From: Sunxiuqinia sp965230765
GTDB taxonomy: Bacteria; Bacteroidota; Bacteroidia; Bacteroidales; Prolixibacteraceae
Length of the DNA: 64,000 nucleotides
Direction: 5' to 3'
NCBI GenBank assembly: GCA_965230765.1
Contig: CBDDLR010000001.1
Location: forward strand, 1,426,001-1,490,000
Part shown: piece by piece, positions 41,697 to 50,135 of the stretch
How positions within the stretch are numbered: the first letter of the stretch is position 1
Layout: each line of letters opens with the position of its first letter
The notes under the pieces: model-generated
The model's input: only the letters and a program-made list of their open reading frames with translations
The model's database searches: none
What the model was told of the DNA's origin: nothing
Translations under genes and position numbers: made by a program

Positions 41697-41783
41697 TTTC
41701 AGGCCTTCAGCCTGTTTTTGTTTGTAATGCTCTACTAACCGGGGCAATGCCCCGGATTTTGTTGTTTTAGTCCTTCGGACTAT
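41697..41783 (+). repeat. Triple-hairpin cassette, left copy
   Basis: An 87-bp unit with three hairpins in a row: CAGGC/GCCTG (41700-41714), CCGGGGC-AAT-GCCCCGG (41739-41755) and AGTCC-TTC-GGACT (41769-41781). It matches the right copy at 42365-42451 at 83 of 87 positions in the same orientation, and the two enclose the transposase gene. Confidence 0.75.
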
Positions 41784-41813
41784 TCTTTTTCCGATATATT
41801 GAGGGGAGTCAAA

Positions 41814-41892
41814 AGGCTGAAAGCCTAAGATATTAAAAAATGGGGCAACGCCCCATTTAGAAGGGTAAAGTATCGAAAAGCCTGAAGGGCTT
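41814..41892 (-). repeat. Diverged triple-hairpin cassette
   Basis: Between the left cassette and the transposase stop lie three more hairpins: AGGCT-GAA-AGCCT (41814-41826), ATGGGGC-AAC-GCCCCAT (41840-41856) and AAGCC-TGAAG-GGCTT (41878-41892). The order and the central GGGGC/GCCCC stem resemble the 87-bp cassette read on the other strand, so it may be an older inverted relative. With the left cassette it fills most of the 326-base gap after ribE. Confidence 0.5.
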
Positions 41893-41900
41893 AAACAGGT

Positions 41901-42356
41901 TCAAGACCAGAAATAGGTCGATTCATATCCAATCACATCATATTTTTCAAAAAATTCTTCAACTTCTTGTTGGTATGATTTTGATTGATGGTGTTCTTTT
42001 TGGTATGCAATGTATTTTTTGACCACATCAAGCTTTGAACTGCTGACGGAAAATGCTCCATATCCTGTTTGCCAGGAAAACTTTTCGCATCCACTACTTT
42101 CTTCTTTTATCCATTTTGAAGACTGCTTTTTAGTTTCTTCGACAAGCTTTGCCAGGGCATAGTTTTTTGATAGACGAAAAAGGATGTGGATGTGGTCTGG
42201 AACGGAATTAATTAAAATTGCAGGGCTTTCGTAATTTTTTAAAATACCGGCTATGTATGCATGCAGACGATCTCTAATTTCATCATTAATGAAGGGATAC
42301 CTGTTTTTAGTTCCGAACGTAAGATGTACATACAATTGTGATAGTGATTGTCCCAT
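41901..42356 (-). CDS. IS200-like / REP-associated tyrosine transposase
   Basis: A 151-residue single-domain Y1 transposase of the HUH superfamily. The metal-binding HUH motif is in SVPDHIHILFRLS near residue 55, and the nucleophile tyrosine in VKKYIAYQKEHHQ near residue 118; FSWQTGYGAFSVS is also typical. The IS605 TnpB partner is absent. Matching 87-bp hairpin cassettes flank the gene in direct orientation, one ending nine bases before its start codon. This is the arrangement of RAYT/REP systems, although a small IS200-type insertion sequence is also possible. Confidence 0.85.
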   Translation of the reverse strand: MGQSLSQLYVHLTFGTKNRYPFINDEIRDRLHAYIAGILKNYESPAILINSVPDHIHILFRLSKNYALAKLVEETKKQSSKWIKEESSGCEKFSWQTGYGAFSVSSSKLDVVKKYIAYQKEHHQSKSYQQEVEEFFEKYDVIGYESTYFWS

Positions 42357-42364
42357 AGTTTTTT

Positions 42365-42451
42365 TTTCAGGCCTTCAGCCTGTTTTTGTTTGTGATGCTC
42401 GACTAACCGGGGCAATGCCCCAGGTTTTGTTGTTTTAGTCCTTCGGACTAT
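42365..42451 (+). repeat. Triple-hairpin cassette, right copy
   Basis: Same 87-bp unit as at 41697-41783 with four mismatches. The middle hairpin keeps GGGGC-AAT-GCCCC, and the third AGTCC-TTC-GGACT is unchanged. It lies just upstream of the transposase start, so it is in the mRNA leader or promoter of that gene. Confidence 0.75.
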
Positions 42452-42541
42452 CTGTCTTTTTAATAATACTTCCTTTTAGGGTAAGTGCAATTTAATGCAT
42501 TATTGCAATTAAGTCAAGATATCAAGTTAGAAGGTCTAAAT

Positions 42542-44461
42542 TTATCTGATTTTGACAAAGCGATTTTTGTATTCTTTAGTATTGGTTTCAACTTCAATAA
42601 AATAAACTCCGGGAGATAAGCTGGAGATGTCAATTGATTGATGGGAACGTGTTGTCCAGGGGAGTACCTGGCCACTAAGGTCAACAATTTTTATGGTTTT
42701 AACCTTTTCGCTGGAGTTTAGTTGATAGAATAAATTATTCGAAACTGGGTTTGGGTATATGCTGAATTCAGTCAAGCCTAAATTAGGCGATGATGTGACT
42801 ATGGAGTTTTTGCTGATAAGCCATTTTTCAGGATCAAATTCAATTTCTTCCGGATTACCCGAAATCGTAAAGTTTTGATGGTTCGTTGTTTGGTGTAAAC
42901 GAATGTCTTTGCTTTCTCCGTTTTCAGTTATCCTCAATGGAACGTGCATTTCAAACAGGTCAACGGAGGAATGCGAAGTGCTTTGTGTTATCGAAATATC
43001 AGTCTGGTTGTTTGTTTCATCATGAATGAAATTGATTGAATAGCTTGGATATCCTTCGCCATAATACCAATCATCAAAAAATTCGGTAAAAGTGGTGTCC
43101 CCAGCTTGTTCCAAATGATAAATCAACTCATCATTGGTGGCAAAACCATTGGCTACGTTTGGATCATCAAAGTAGTTGCGGATGGCATCAAAAAAGTTAT
43201 CATCGCCAAGCTCCCAGCGAAGCATGTGCAATAGATAAGCACCTTTTGAATAAGAAAGTCTTCCATCGAAAATTCGTGATACATTTGTTGTATCTTCAAC
43301 ATAAACTGAGCCTCCAGTTTTTTCTGTGATGCGGTTGACCCGATAGTTTTTCCAATCAGTCCAGCTACTTTCAGTTTGTAAATATTCACGTGTTAATCCT
43401 TCAAAATAAGTGGCGAAACCTTCATTCAGCCAGATATCATGCCAGCTTCCAAGTGTTATGTAATCACCAAACCATTGGTGAGCCATTTCGTGAGCGACCA
43501 AACTGAACCTTAAATCTGCCATAAAACTCATCGTTTGGTGTTCCATTCCGCCGCTCCAACCAAACTGGGCATGTCCGTATTTTTCATCGGCAAATGGGTA
43601 TTCCCCAATCAGTTCATTAAAAAGTTCCATGATGCGCAAAACGTCATTTGAAGTGGATTTTGCCGTGTTCAGATAGCTGGGGTAAACGTAGTTCAAAATC
43701 TCAATTTGCCTTCCATCTTCCAGTTCCAGAAAATCAGAATACTCGGAATAATTGGAAACGGCAATTGCAACCAAATACGTTACGATAGGATGCTTGTGTT
43801 TACAGGTAACAACAGTCTTACCATCAGTAGATTCCTCAGAGATCAGCTTGCCGTTACTTCCTACTTTATTGCCCTCAGGACATGTTACAACAATTTTAAC
43901 CGAGTCAATTTTATCGGTAAGGCTTTGTTTGCAAGGCCACCACTCCCTTGCACCATAAGGCTCAGAGAGTGTCCATAAAATCGGATCGCCAGCAGCTGTA
44001 TTTTGAACCTGAAATGCACCAAAACCACTTGACAACGGTTTTCCCTGATACCAAATAGTAAGGGAGTCAATTGTAGAAATGGGGATTTCTTTTGGGAATT
44101 GAATGATGATTTTATCGTTGGCATGGGTGAAATCGATATGTGTTTCGTGATAGATAATTGAATCAACTTGCAGCTGGTCAATTAAATCGAAACTAATGGA
44201 AGATAAATTGGTGTTGAGCGCCTTGAAATACGAAGTAATTGCCCCTTCAATATAATGAACTGAAGGGTCAACTTCCCACTCCATGCGCTGATATATTAAA
44301 TCATAATCGGCATATGATTGGTCTTCTATAAAAGCTGATTTAAAATGAAAAGATCTGGATTCTTGAAAAGGTAGTTTGTCGTGAAGGTGAAAGTCATGAT
44401 CCTGTGAATAACTTGCAGGAATGACCAACAAAAGTAATATGGAAATGCACAGTAGTCTCAT
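42542..44461 (-). CDS. M1-family aminopeptidase with type IX secretion sorting domain
   Basis: A 639-residue zinc peptidase. A signal peptide (LLCISILLLLVIPASYSQ) is followed by the M1 N-terminal beta domain and the catalytic domain with SGGMEHQTMSF (exopeptidase motif variant), the zinc site VAHEMAHQWFGD and the third ligand in LNEGFATYFE. The last 75 residues form a type A C-terminal sorting domain (FSIYPNPVSNNLFYQL, SPGVYFIEVET, NRFVKIR), which sends the protein out by the type IX secretion system and is then cut off. Secreted or surface-held aminopeptidase activity is expected. The M1 C-terminal helical domain is reduced. Confidence 0.92.
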   Translation of the reverse strand: MRLLCISILLLLVIPASYSQDHDFHLHDKLPFQESRSFHFKSAFIEDQSYADYDLIYQRMEWEVDPSVHYIEGAITSYFKALNTNLSSISFDLIDQLQVDSIIYHETHIDFTHANDKIIIQFPKEIPISTIDSLTIWYQGKPLSSGFGAFQVQNTAAGDPILWTLSEPYGAREWWPCKQSLTDKIDSVKIVVTCPEGNKVGSNGKLISEESTDGKTVVTCKHKHPIVTYLVAIAVSNYSEYSDFLELEDGRQIEILNYVYPSYLNTAKSTSNDVLRIMELFNELIGEYPFADEKYGHAQFGWSGGMEHQTMSFMADLRFSLVAHEMAHQWFGDYITLGSWHDIWLNEGFATYFEGLTREYLQTESSWTDWKNYRVNRITEKTGGSVYVEDTTNVSRIFDGRLSYSKGAYLLHMLRWELGDDNFFDAIRNYFDDPNVANGFATNDELIYHLEQAGDTTFTEFFDDWYYGEGYPSYSINFIHDETNNQTDISITQSTSHSSVDLFEMHVPLRITENGESKDIRLHQTTNHQNFTISGNPEEIEFDPEKWLISKNSIVTSSPNLGLTEFSIYPNPVSNNLFYQLNSSEKVKTIKIVDLSGQVLPWTTRSHQSIDISSLSPGVYFIEVETNTKEYKNRFVKIR

Positions 44462-44522
44462 TGCAAAATACTTGTAATAAAACTAACCATTTATTTTGAA
44501 GAAAGTTTTCGGGTACAAAACA

Positions 44523-44553
44523 TTGAGAACCTCACTCTCAGTGAGATTCTCAA
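44523..44553 (-). terminator. Hairpin after rfbB
   Basis: TTGAGAA (44523-44529) pairs with TTCTCAA (44547-44553), and CTCACT (44531-44536) with AGTGAG (44540-44545), leaving a single C-A mismatch. On the minus strand it follows the rfbB stop by ten bases; a short TGTTTTGT tract follows. It probably ends the long capsule transcript. Confidence 0.55.
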
Positions 44554-44563
44554 TAGTTATTGT

Positions 44564-45619
44564 TTATCGTTTTGAATATTGTTCTTCGTAGTATTTTTGA
44601 TAGTCGCCACTGGTGACATTGTTTAGCCAATCTTCGTTTGCCAGGTACCAGTCAATGGTTTTCTCCAGCCCTTCTTCAAATTGCAGGCTGGGTGTCCATC
44701 CAAGTTCATTTTGAAGTTTTGTTGAATCGATGGCATATCTCAAATCATGTCCGGCGCGGTCTTTCACATAGGTGATCAACTTCTCAGATTCACCTTCTGT
44801 TCGGCCCATTTTCTTGTCCATAATTTTGCACATCAACCGGATCAGATCAATATTTTTCCACTCGTTATGCCCGCCAATGTTATAAGTCTCTCCAACTTTC
44901 CCTTCGTGGAAGATCACATCAATTGCCCGTGCATGGTCTTCAACCCAAAGCCAGTCGCGAACATTTTCACCTTTCCCATAAACCGGCAATGGTTTATGGC
45001 TTTTAATGTTGTTGATGAAAAGTGGGATTAATTTTTCGGGGAACTGGAATGAACCGTAATTGTTGGAACAGTTAGATATCAAAGCTGGCAAGCCAAAGGT
45101 ATCGTGATAAGCCCTGACGAAATGATCGGAACTGGCCTTTGAAGCAGAGTAGGGGCTGTGTGGATCATAGGCCGTTTCTTCAGTAAACATGCCATCCAAG
45201 CCCAACGAACCATAAACCTCATCGGTGGAAATGTGATAAAAGAGCTTTCCCTCTGAATTGTCTTTCCAAATGCTTCGTGCAGCATTTAAAAGGTTAACGG
45301 TACCAATAACGTTGGTAAACACAAATTCGGTCGGGTTAGAAATGGAGCGGTCAACATGCGACTCAGCTGCCAGGTGGATTACAACATCAAATTGTTTCTC
45401 TTCAAACAATTTCATGATGAAATCACCAACCACAATATCACCTTTCACAAACTCATAGTTGTCTTTGTACTCAATATCTTTCAGGTTAGCCAGGTTGCCT
45501 GCATAGGTCAACTTATCCAAATTAACGATGTTGTACTCCGGGTAGTTGGTAACAAATAAGCGTACTACATGTGAGCCAATAAACCCTGCTCCGCCTGTGA
45601 TTAGTATTGTTTTGTTCAT
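44564..45619 (-). CDS. rfbB: dTDP-glucose 4,6-dehydratase
   Basis: A 351-residue extended SDR that makes dTDP-4-keto-6-deoxyglucose. It shows TGGAGFIGSHVVRLF (NAD site), ISTDEVYGSLG with the catalytic Asp-Glu of dehydratases, YSASKASSDHFVRAY (Tyr-Lys), and RDWLWVEDHARAIDVI. It is the last gene of the capsule series. The rfbA, rfbC and rfbD partners are not in this window, so the final deoxysugar cannot be named. Confidence 0.93.
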   Translation of the reverse strand: MNKTILITGGAGFIGSHVVRLFVTNYPEYNIVNLDKLTYAGNLANLKDIEYKDNYEFVKGDIVVGDFIMKLFEEKQFDVVIHLAAESHVDRSISNPTEFVFTNVIGTVNLLNAARSIWKDNSEGKLFYHISTDEVYGSLGLDGMFTEETAYDPHSPYSASKASSDHFVRAYHDTFGLPALISNCSNNYGSFQFPEKLIPLFINNIKSHKPLPVYGKGENVRDWLWVEDHARAIDVIFHEGKVGETYNIGGHNEWKNIDLIRLMCKIMDKKMGRTEGESEKLITYVKDRAGHDLRYAIDSTKLQNELGWTPSLQFEEGLEKTIDWYLANEDWLNNVTSGDYQKYYEEQYSKR

Positions 45620-45670
45620 GGTTTTTTAATTGATTCCCCCAAAAGTAAAGAATAACTTTGAAATAATTAA

Positions 45671-46408
45671 TTAGAAAAACTGCCCCAGTTTTCGGAGGTT
45701 CTTGAAAATGAGTGTATGAAAGCCTCCAATATTATTCTTTCGCATGGCTCTTAAATCTTCCCTTGATTTTTTGAGGATGTTGCTGAGGTTTTTGTTACTG
45801 GCCCCTCCAACTCGCATCTTAGTAATTACTTTTGGTAGATATTCGAATTTTAATTCGGAGTCTTTCAGAATACGGAGCATAAAGTCATAATCGGCAGCAA
45901 TTTTAAACGACAGATCAAACAAACCATGCTTTTCATAGATTTTCTTTTTTAGAAATAGCGTTGGGTGTGCAGGCATCCACCCATATATCAGGTTTCTTTG
46001 TTGAAATGCTTTGCTTTTCCAATGGCGAATGGTTTTGTTTGTATTGTCTTTGTTTACATAGAGTAAATCTCCATAAACACCATCAACATTGGTGTTTATA
46101 AATCGTTCAACAATATCAACAATAATATTTGAGTCATCTAATAAATCATCAGAATGTAGGAATCCAATAATATCACCTGTTGCAAGGTTAATTCCCTTGT
46201 TTAGCGCATCATAAATTCCCTGATCAGGTTCAGAGATTATTTTTGAAAACGTAGAAACTGATTTAATAATCGCCACAGTTTTATCACTTGATCCACCGTC
46301 AACAATAATATGTTCAATGTTTGAATAGGTTTGAGAAGAAACAGAATTTAGGCAATCGAAGATGTTTCTTTCGCTATTGAAAGTGGCGGTGATGAGGGTG
46401 AGTTTCAT
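45671..46408 (-). CDS. Family 2 glycosyltransferase
   Basis: A 245-residue GT-A enzyme. The N-terminus MKLTLITATFNSERNIFDCL and HIIVDGGSSDKT form the nucleotide-sugar site, and GFLHSDDLLDD carries the DxD-like metal motif. It resembles WcaE-type transferases. It overlaps the upstream transferase gene by ATGA, so the two are coupled. Donor and acceptor are unknown. Confidence 0.88.
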   Translation of the reverse strand: MKLTLITATFNSERNIFDCLNSVSSQTYSNIEHIIVDGGSSDKTVAIIKSVSTFSKIISEPDQGIYDALNKGINLATGDIIGFLHSDDLLDDSNIIVDIVERFINTNVDGVYGDLLYVNKDNTNKTIRHWKSKAFQQRNLIYGWMPAHPTLFLKKKIYEKHGLFDLSFKIAADYDFMLRILKDSELKFEYLPKVITKMRVGGASNKNLSNILKKSREDLRAMRKNNIGGFHTLIFKNLRKLGQFF

Positions 46409-47301
46409 AAATCAATTGAATAGTTTTGCTTGATATATGCCTTTATCTTTTGCGGACTTCTTCCGCAAGCTTTTTTTATTTCATAAATCTTGGCATCTAC
46501 GAGAGTACGGTACCACCAACCTTGAAGGAAATGCCAAATAAAGCCTTTTTTCCCTTCCAGAAATCCAAGTTTTAGAAAATATCTATAAATAAAATATGCG
46601 AAAGACCTCCAGAAAAGTGGTTGTTTTGTGTATTTTATTTTTTTTTGACGCTTTGCAGCTGCCTGATCATTTAGATGAACATGAGAAGTGGATTTTTCTA
46701 TTAGCTCAAGTTCTATATCCAGCATATCAATGGCTTCTCGAATTGCATATCCATTATGTTTTTGAATCCACCAACTCAAATTATTCAAGTTGTGATCTAC
46801 AAAATCATTCTCAAACTCAATTGATTTACCTGATAACAATTGAATGTGCTCATCCATCCATCGCTGTTCACAAATTGCTTTTTTATATTTGAATAAGCGA
46901 AGAAGTTTTACTGGATACGTACCACGTTTCATCCATTTTCCAAGGAAAATATGGCGGCGTTTAAAAACAATACCATTTACATCTTCGGGAAATGAAGAAA
47001 ACTTTTGTTTTATTTCGTCAATGAGCTCTGGGAGCAAATATTCGTCAGCATCTAACCGTAAAACCCATTTGGTTTTTATGGGAAGATTCTCCAATGCCCA
47101 GTTAAATTGTTTTGCATAATTTTTTTCCCATTTATTTTGAAAGACTTTTGCACCTAATTTTTCTGCTATTCTTTTTGTATTGTCATTAGAAAAACAATCG
47201 ACTACAAAAACTTCAGATGAAATGGGTAAAACATTTTCAATGCACCTCTTTATATGTGCTTCTTCATTGTAAGTGAGAATAATTACGCTAAGATTAAGCA
47301 T
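46405..47301 (-). CDS. Family 2 glycosyltransferase (WaaE/KdtX-like)
   Basis: A 298-residue GT2 enzyme: SVIILTYNEEAHIKRCIENV, VVDCFSNDNTKRIAEKLGA, and LRLDADEYLLPEL with the metal-binding DxD. The rest, with HLNDQAAAKRQKKIK and the C-terminal FIWHFLQGWWYRTL, fits the group related to lipopolysaccharide core beta-glucosyltransferases. The C-terminal amphipathic part probably touches the inner membrane. It lies five bases after the acetyltransferase gene. Confidence 0.87.
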   Translation of the reverse strand: MLNLSVIILTYNEEAHIKRCIENVLPISSEVFVVDCFSNDNTKRIAEKLGAKVFQNKWEKNYAKQFNWALENLPIKTKWVLRLDADEYLLPELIDEIKQKFSSFPEDVNGIVFKRRHIFLGKWMKRGTYPVKLLRLFKYKKAICEQRWMDEHIQLLSGKSIEFENDFVDHNLNNLSWWIQKHNGYAIREAIDMLDIELELIEKSTSHVHLNDQAAAKRQKKIKYTKQPLFWRSFAYFIYRYFLKLGFLEGKKGFIWHFLQGWWYRTLVDAKIYEIKKACGRSPQKIKAYIKQNYSIDL

Positions 47302-47306
47302 TTTTC

Positions 47307-47855
47307 CTAATTATTAATTACTCTTTTTTTGATAAACCTCGCAGGATTGCCACCAACAACAGTCCATGGCTCAACATCTCTAAAAACTGCAGAACGAGCA
47401 CCAACCACAGCACCTTCTCCAACGGTAACACCAGGGGCAATAAAGGCTTCTGCTGCAATCCATACTTGATCTTGAAGAACTATTTTTGGTTTAATAAGTG
47501 GAAGTGTTGGATCACAATAATCATGTGAGCCAGCACAAATATGAGCTTTATGAGATATGGTAACCTTGTTCCCAATTACAACCTTGCCAAGGTTATATAT
47601 TAATGCATTTTCTCCAATTGCACTCCAACTACCAATTTGCAAATTCCAAGGGAAATAGATTTCAGATGAAGGGTAAATGTTGACGTTCTTACCTATTTTT
47701 GCACCAAATATTCTTAGAATAAATCTTCTATAAGCAAAGAATGGTCTTGGGGACAATTGAAACATTACTTTGCCAAAAAACCATAACAGCCTTAATAATT
47801 GCTCATTAGTTGGATATTTCTTGGCTTTTCTATTTTGGTCGATTTCTAGATTCAT
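47307..47855 (-). CDS. WcaF-like left-handed beta-helix acetyltransferase
   Basis: A 182-residue O-acetyltransferase of the hexapeptide-repeat type. Repeats are visible at IGKNVNIYPSSEIYFPWNLQ, VVIGNKVTISHKAHIC and APGVTVGEGAVVGARSAVF, with the active-site histidine probably in HICAGSHDY. It would acetylate a capsule sugar using acetyl-CoA. The ATG at 47855 follows the upstream stop by two bases; an earlier TTG would give two more residues. Confidence 0.87.
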   Translation of the reverse strand: MNLEIDQNRKAKKYPTNEQLLRLLWFFGKVMFQLSPRPFFAYRRFILRIFGAKIGKNVNIYPSSEIYFPWNLQIGSWSAIGENALIYNLGKVVIGNKVTISHKAHICAGSHDYCDPTLPLIKPKIVLQDQVWIAAEAFIAPGVTVGEGAVVGARSAVFRDVEPWTVVGGNPARFIKKRVINN

Positions 47856-47857
47856 TC

Positions 47858-48988
47858 TCAAATAACAAAGTTTGGTTTGTCCTTATTGTCAAGAATCCAT
47901 CTGTAAAGATGGATCATTTTTTCAGCTACTTGTTCAAGGGAATATTTTTCTTCAATTAACTTTCGTCCGTTTAGCCCCATCTGATGTCTTTCAAGGTTAT
48001 TCAAACTTAAAGCTTTTTTTAATGATTGTTCAAGTGGCTGGGTGCCTATGTCAATCCACCATCCGGCATTTTTGATGTTTAATTCTTCCCACGGAGTACC
48101 CTTTGTGGTTATCACTGGTACACCACAAGCCAATGCCTCAGCAACAACAATACCAAAATTTTCACTGTATGTTGGCAGAACGAATAAGTCAGCATTATGA
48201 TAAGCTTTTATTTTTTCAGTGCCAAAAAATGGACCAGTGACTTTTACTCCATGGGTTAGATCTAATTTAAGAATTTGTTGCTTTAAAGTATTAATATATT
48301 TTTCTTCTCCATTACCAACAATTTCGACACACCAATCCTTTTTTATTGTATTGTCAAGTTTATTCCATGCTTCAATAAGAAACTCAATTCCTTTTTTGGG
48401 ATGAATTCGTGATAAAAAAAGAAGAGTTTTTTTGCCTTGCTTATCATTATTTTTTTTCAATGGAAACTCATCCATATTTATTCCATTTGGTATTATTGCA
48501 ATTGGATTTTCAAAACCCTGTTTTCGGATATTATCTGCCTCCATTTTTGCCGTTGCATGTATACAAGACGCTTTGGAAATATCTTTTCGTTGATATAAAC
48601 TCATTGCGATTCTTTTTTTCCATTTCCCTGCATTTAATGCCCATGGTTCAAGCATACCGCGAGGCGTAATTAGATACGGTATGTTTTTTTGTCTTGCAAT
48701 TTTAGCCATAATATGTACGGGTAATTGCCATATACCATGACCATGAAAAATGTCAACTTGGAAATTTAAAAGATGGTTATTTAAAGCCTGTTTAAATGAT
48801 ATACCCTCAACAAGGAGTATCTTAAGATTGGGGTCAGCACATGTTTTTATATATGGTTCATTTGAATTATTTGCTATTATATCCACGCACAGTCCAAACT
48901 TTGCTTGGTTAATTGCCAAATCAGAAACACTTTTTGAAGGACCACCACTCGAAATATCTATATTGGAGATGCAGTGAATAATTCTCAT
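47858..48988 (-). CDS. Family 4 glycosyltransferase
   Basis: A 376-residue GT-B enzyme. The N-terminal domain has DISSGGPSKSVSDLA (acceptor side glycine loop), and the C-terminal domain has LFLSRIHPKKGIEFLIEAW and the E-x7-E-like motif YSENFGIVVAEALACGVP. This is the group of WcaI/RfaB-like capsule transferases. The sugar is unknown. Confidence 0.88.
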   Translation of the reverse strand: MRIIHCISNIDISSGGPSKSVSDLAINQAKFGLCVDIIANNSNEPYIKTCADPNLKILLVEGISFKQALNNHLLNFQVDIFHGHGIWQLPVHIMAKIARQKNIPYLITPRGMLEPWALNAGKWKKRIAMSLYQRKDISKASCIHATAKMEADNIRKQGFENPIAIIPNGINMDEFPLKKNNDKQGKKTLLFLSRIHPKKGIEFLIEAWNKLDNTIKKDWCVEIVGNGEEKYINTLKQQILKLDLTHGVKVTGPFFGTEKIKAYHNADLFVLPTYSENFGIVVAEALACGVPVITTKGTPWEELNIKNAGWWIDIGTQPLEQSLKKALSLNNLERHQMGLNGRKLIEEKYSLEQVAEKMIHLYRWILDNKDKPNFVI

Positions 48989-48998
48989 TCTCTAGTCG

Positions 48999-50135
48999 TT
49001 ATATATCTTTAATTAATACTTCGGCTCCATTCAAATTGCTGTAATCTGCATCAAAAGAATGTCGAATGCTATTAGATGAAAACTTGTTGTTATTAATTTT
49101 ACTTATGAGATCATGGGCAATCTCGTCATTGTTTAGGTTTAAGTCTACAATGTGACCATTTACACCGCAATGTAAAAACTCCGGGATACCAGAAACTTCT
49201 GTAGAAATAATTGGGACTCCTCTGGAAAGTGCCTCGAAAAAAACTGTCGGAATTCCGTCCATGTCGCTCTTTTTATTATTCGCTTTTGATGAGAGGAGTA
49301 CGACATAATCAGTTTTTTCTATTTCCAGTTGTACAATCTCGGATGGTTGTTTCCCCAAGAACACAAAATCTGAATGATTTAATAAGTTGTATGCCAAATC
49401 TTTTAGTTCAAAATACAAAGGGCCATCTCCAATTATTGTTAGTCTATACGAACTGTTAGGAAAATGGGATAATATTTTGATTAATCGGTCTAAGTTTTTC
49501 TTTTGAACGAGTCTTCCGACAAATAGAAGTTCAATTCTTTTTTGGGGGTAATCAGACGACAATTCTCTTATTGGGTCTTCTGATATTTTAAAAGAATTTC
49601 TTATTAATTTAATTTTTGAAGAATATTTAAATTTTGTTTTTGCATCTAGATAACCACAGTTGTAATTAGAGATAGAATATATTTTTTTTGCGAATTTAAT
49701 CTTCAATATTATAGAGTTATCCCATTCGAAGATATCTGCAGCGTGAGCAACACATGAGAAAGGAATTCTTTTCTTTAGATATAACAATAATGCAAATGTC
49801 GATCTTTTTGCTAGAAAGTGTGCTCGAATATGATCCACATTATCACATATGGGCAAGAAGTACTTAATATTACTATAGAATATCAATATTGCACTTAAGT
49901 TCGAAGAAAATCTTGTAAAATTATGAGCTGATTTAAATAATATTAAAAGACTTACGGTAAAAAGTGAAAAAGTATTTTTAAATAAGAAGTTCACTAATAA
50001 TTCTTTCACATTAATTTTTAAATCACTAATCAAAATTTCTTCGATTGAGCAACCGTGTTTTCTTAAAATTTCTTTTTCTGAAGAAATAAATGTTTCAGAA
50101 AAAGATTTATTTTCCTCAATATAAAGAATCTTCAT
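48999..50135 (-). CDS. Family 4 glycosyltransferase, AT-rich
   Basis: A 378-residue GT-B enzyme. The C-terminal domain shows ELLFVGRLVQKKNLDRLIKI, TIIGDGPLYFELK and FFEALSRGVPIISTEVSGIP, the donor-binding motifs of GT4. The N-terminal half is rich in Lys, Ile, Phe and Asn, reflecting low-GC codons unlike the flanking genes. The start overlaps the upstream gene by ATGA. Confidence 0.85.
   Translation of the reverse strand: MKILYIEENKSFSETFISSEKEILRKHGCSIEEILISDLKINVKELLVNFLFKNTFSLFTVSLLILFKSAHNFTRFSSNLSAILIFYSNIKYFLPICDNVDHIRAHFLAKRSTFALLLYLKKRIPFSCVAHAADIFEWDNSIILKIKFAKKIYSISNYNCGYLDAKTKFKYSSKIKLIRNSFKISEDPIRELSSDYPQKRIELLFVGRLVQKKNLDRLIKILSHFPNSSYRLTIIGDGPLYFELKDLAYNLLNHSDFVFLGKQPSEIVQLEIEKTDYVVLLSSKANNKKSDMDGIPTVFFEALSRGVPIISTEVSGIPEFLHCGVNGHIVDLNLNNDEIAHDLISKINNNKFSSNSIRHSFDADYSNLNGAEVLIKDI

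Noticed and set aside
40966..41700. FMN riboswitch upstream of ribE
   Set aside because: The region upstream of ribE holds only AT-rich sequence and hairpin cassettes; no RFN-type conserved core was recognised.
41901..42356. IS605-type element with TnpB
   Set aside because: No TnpB/RNA-guided nuclease gene or remnant lies on either side; only the Y1 transposase is present.
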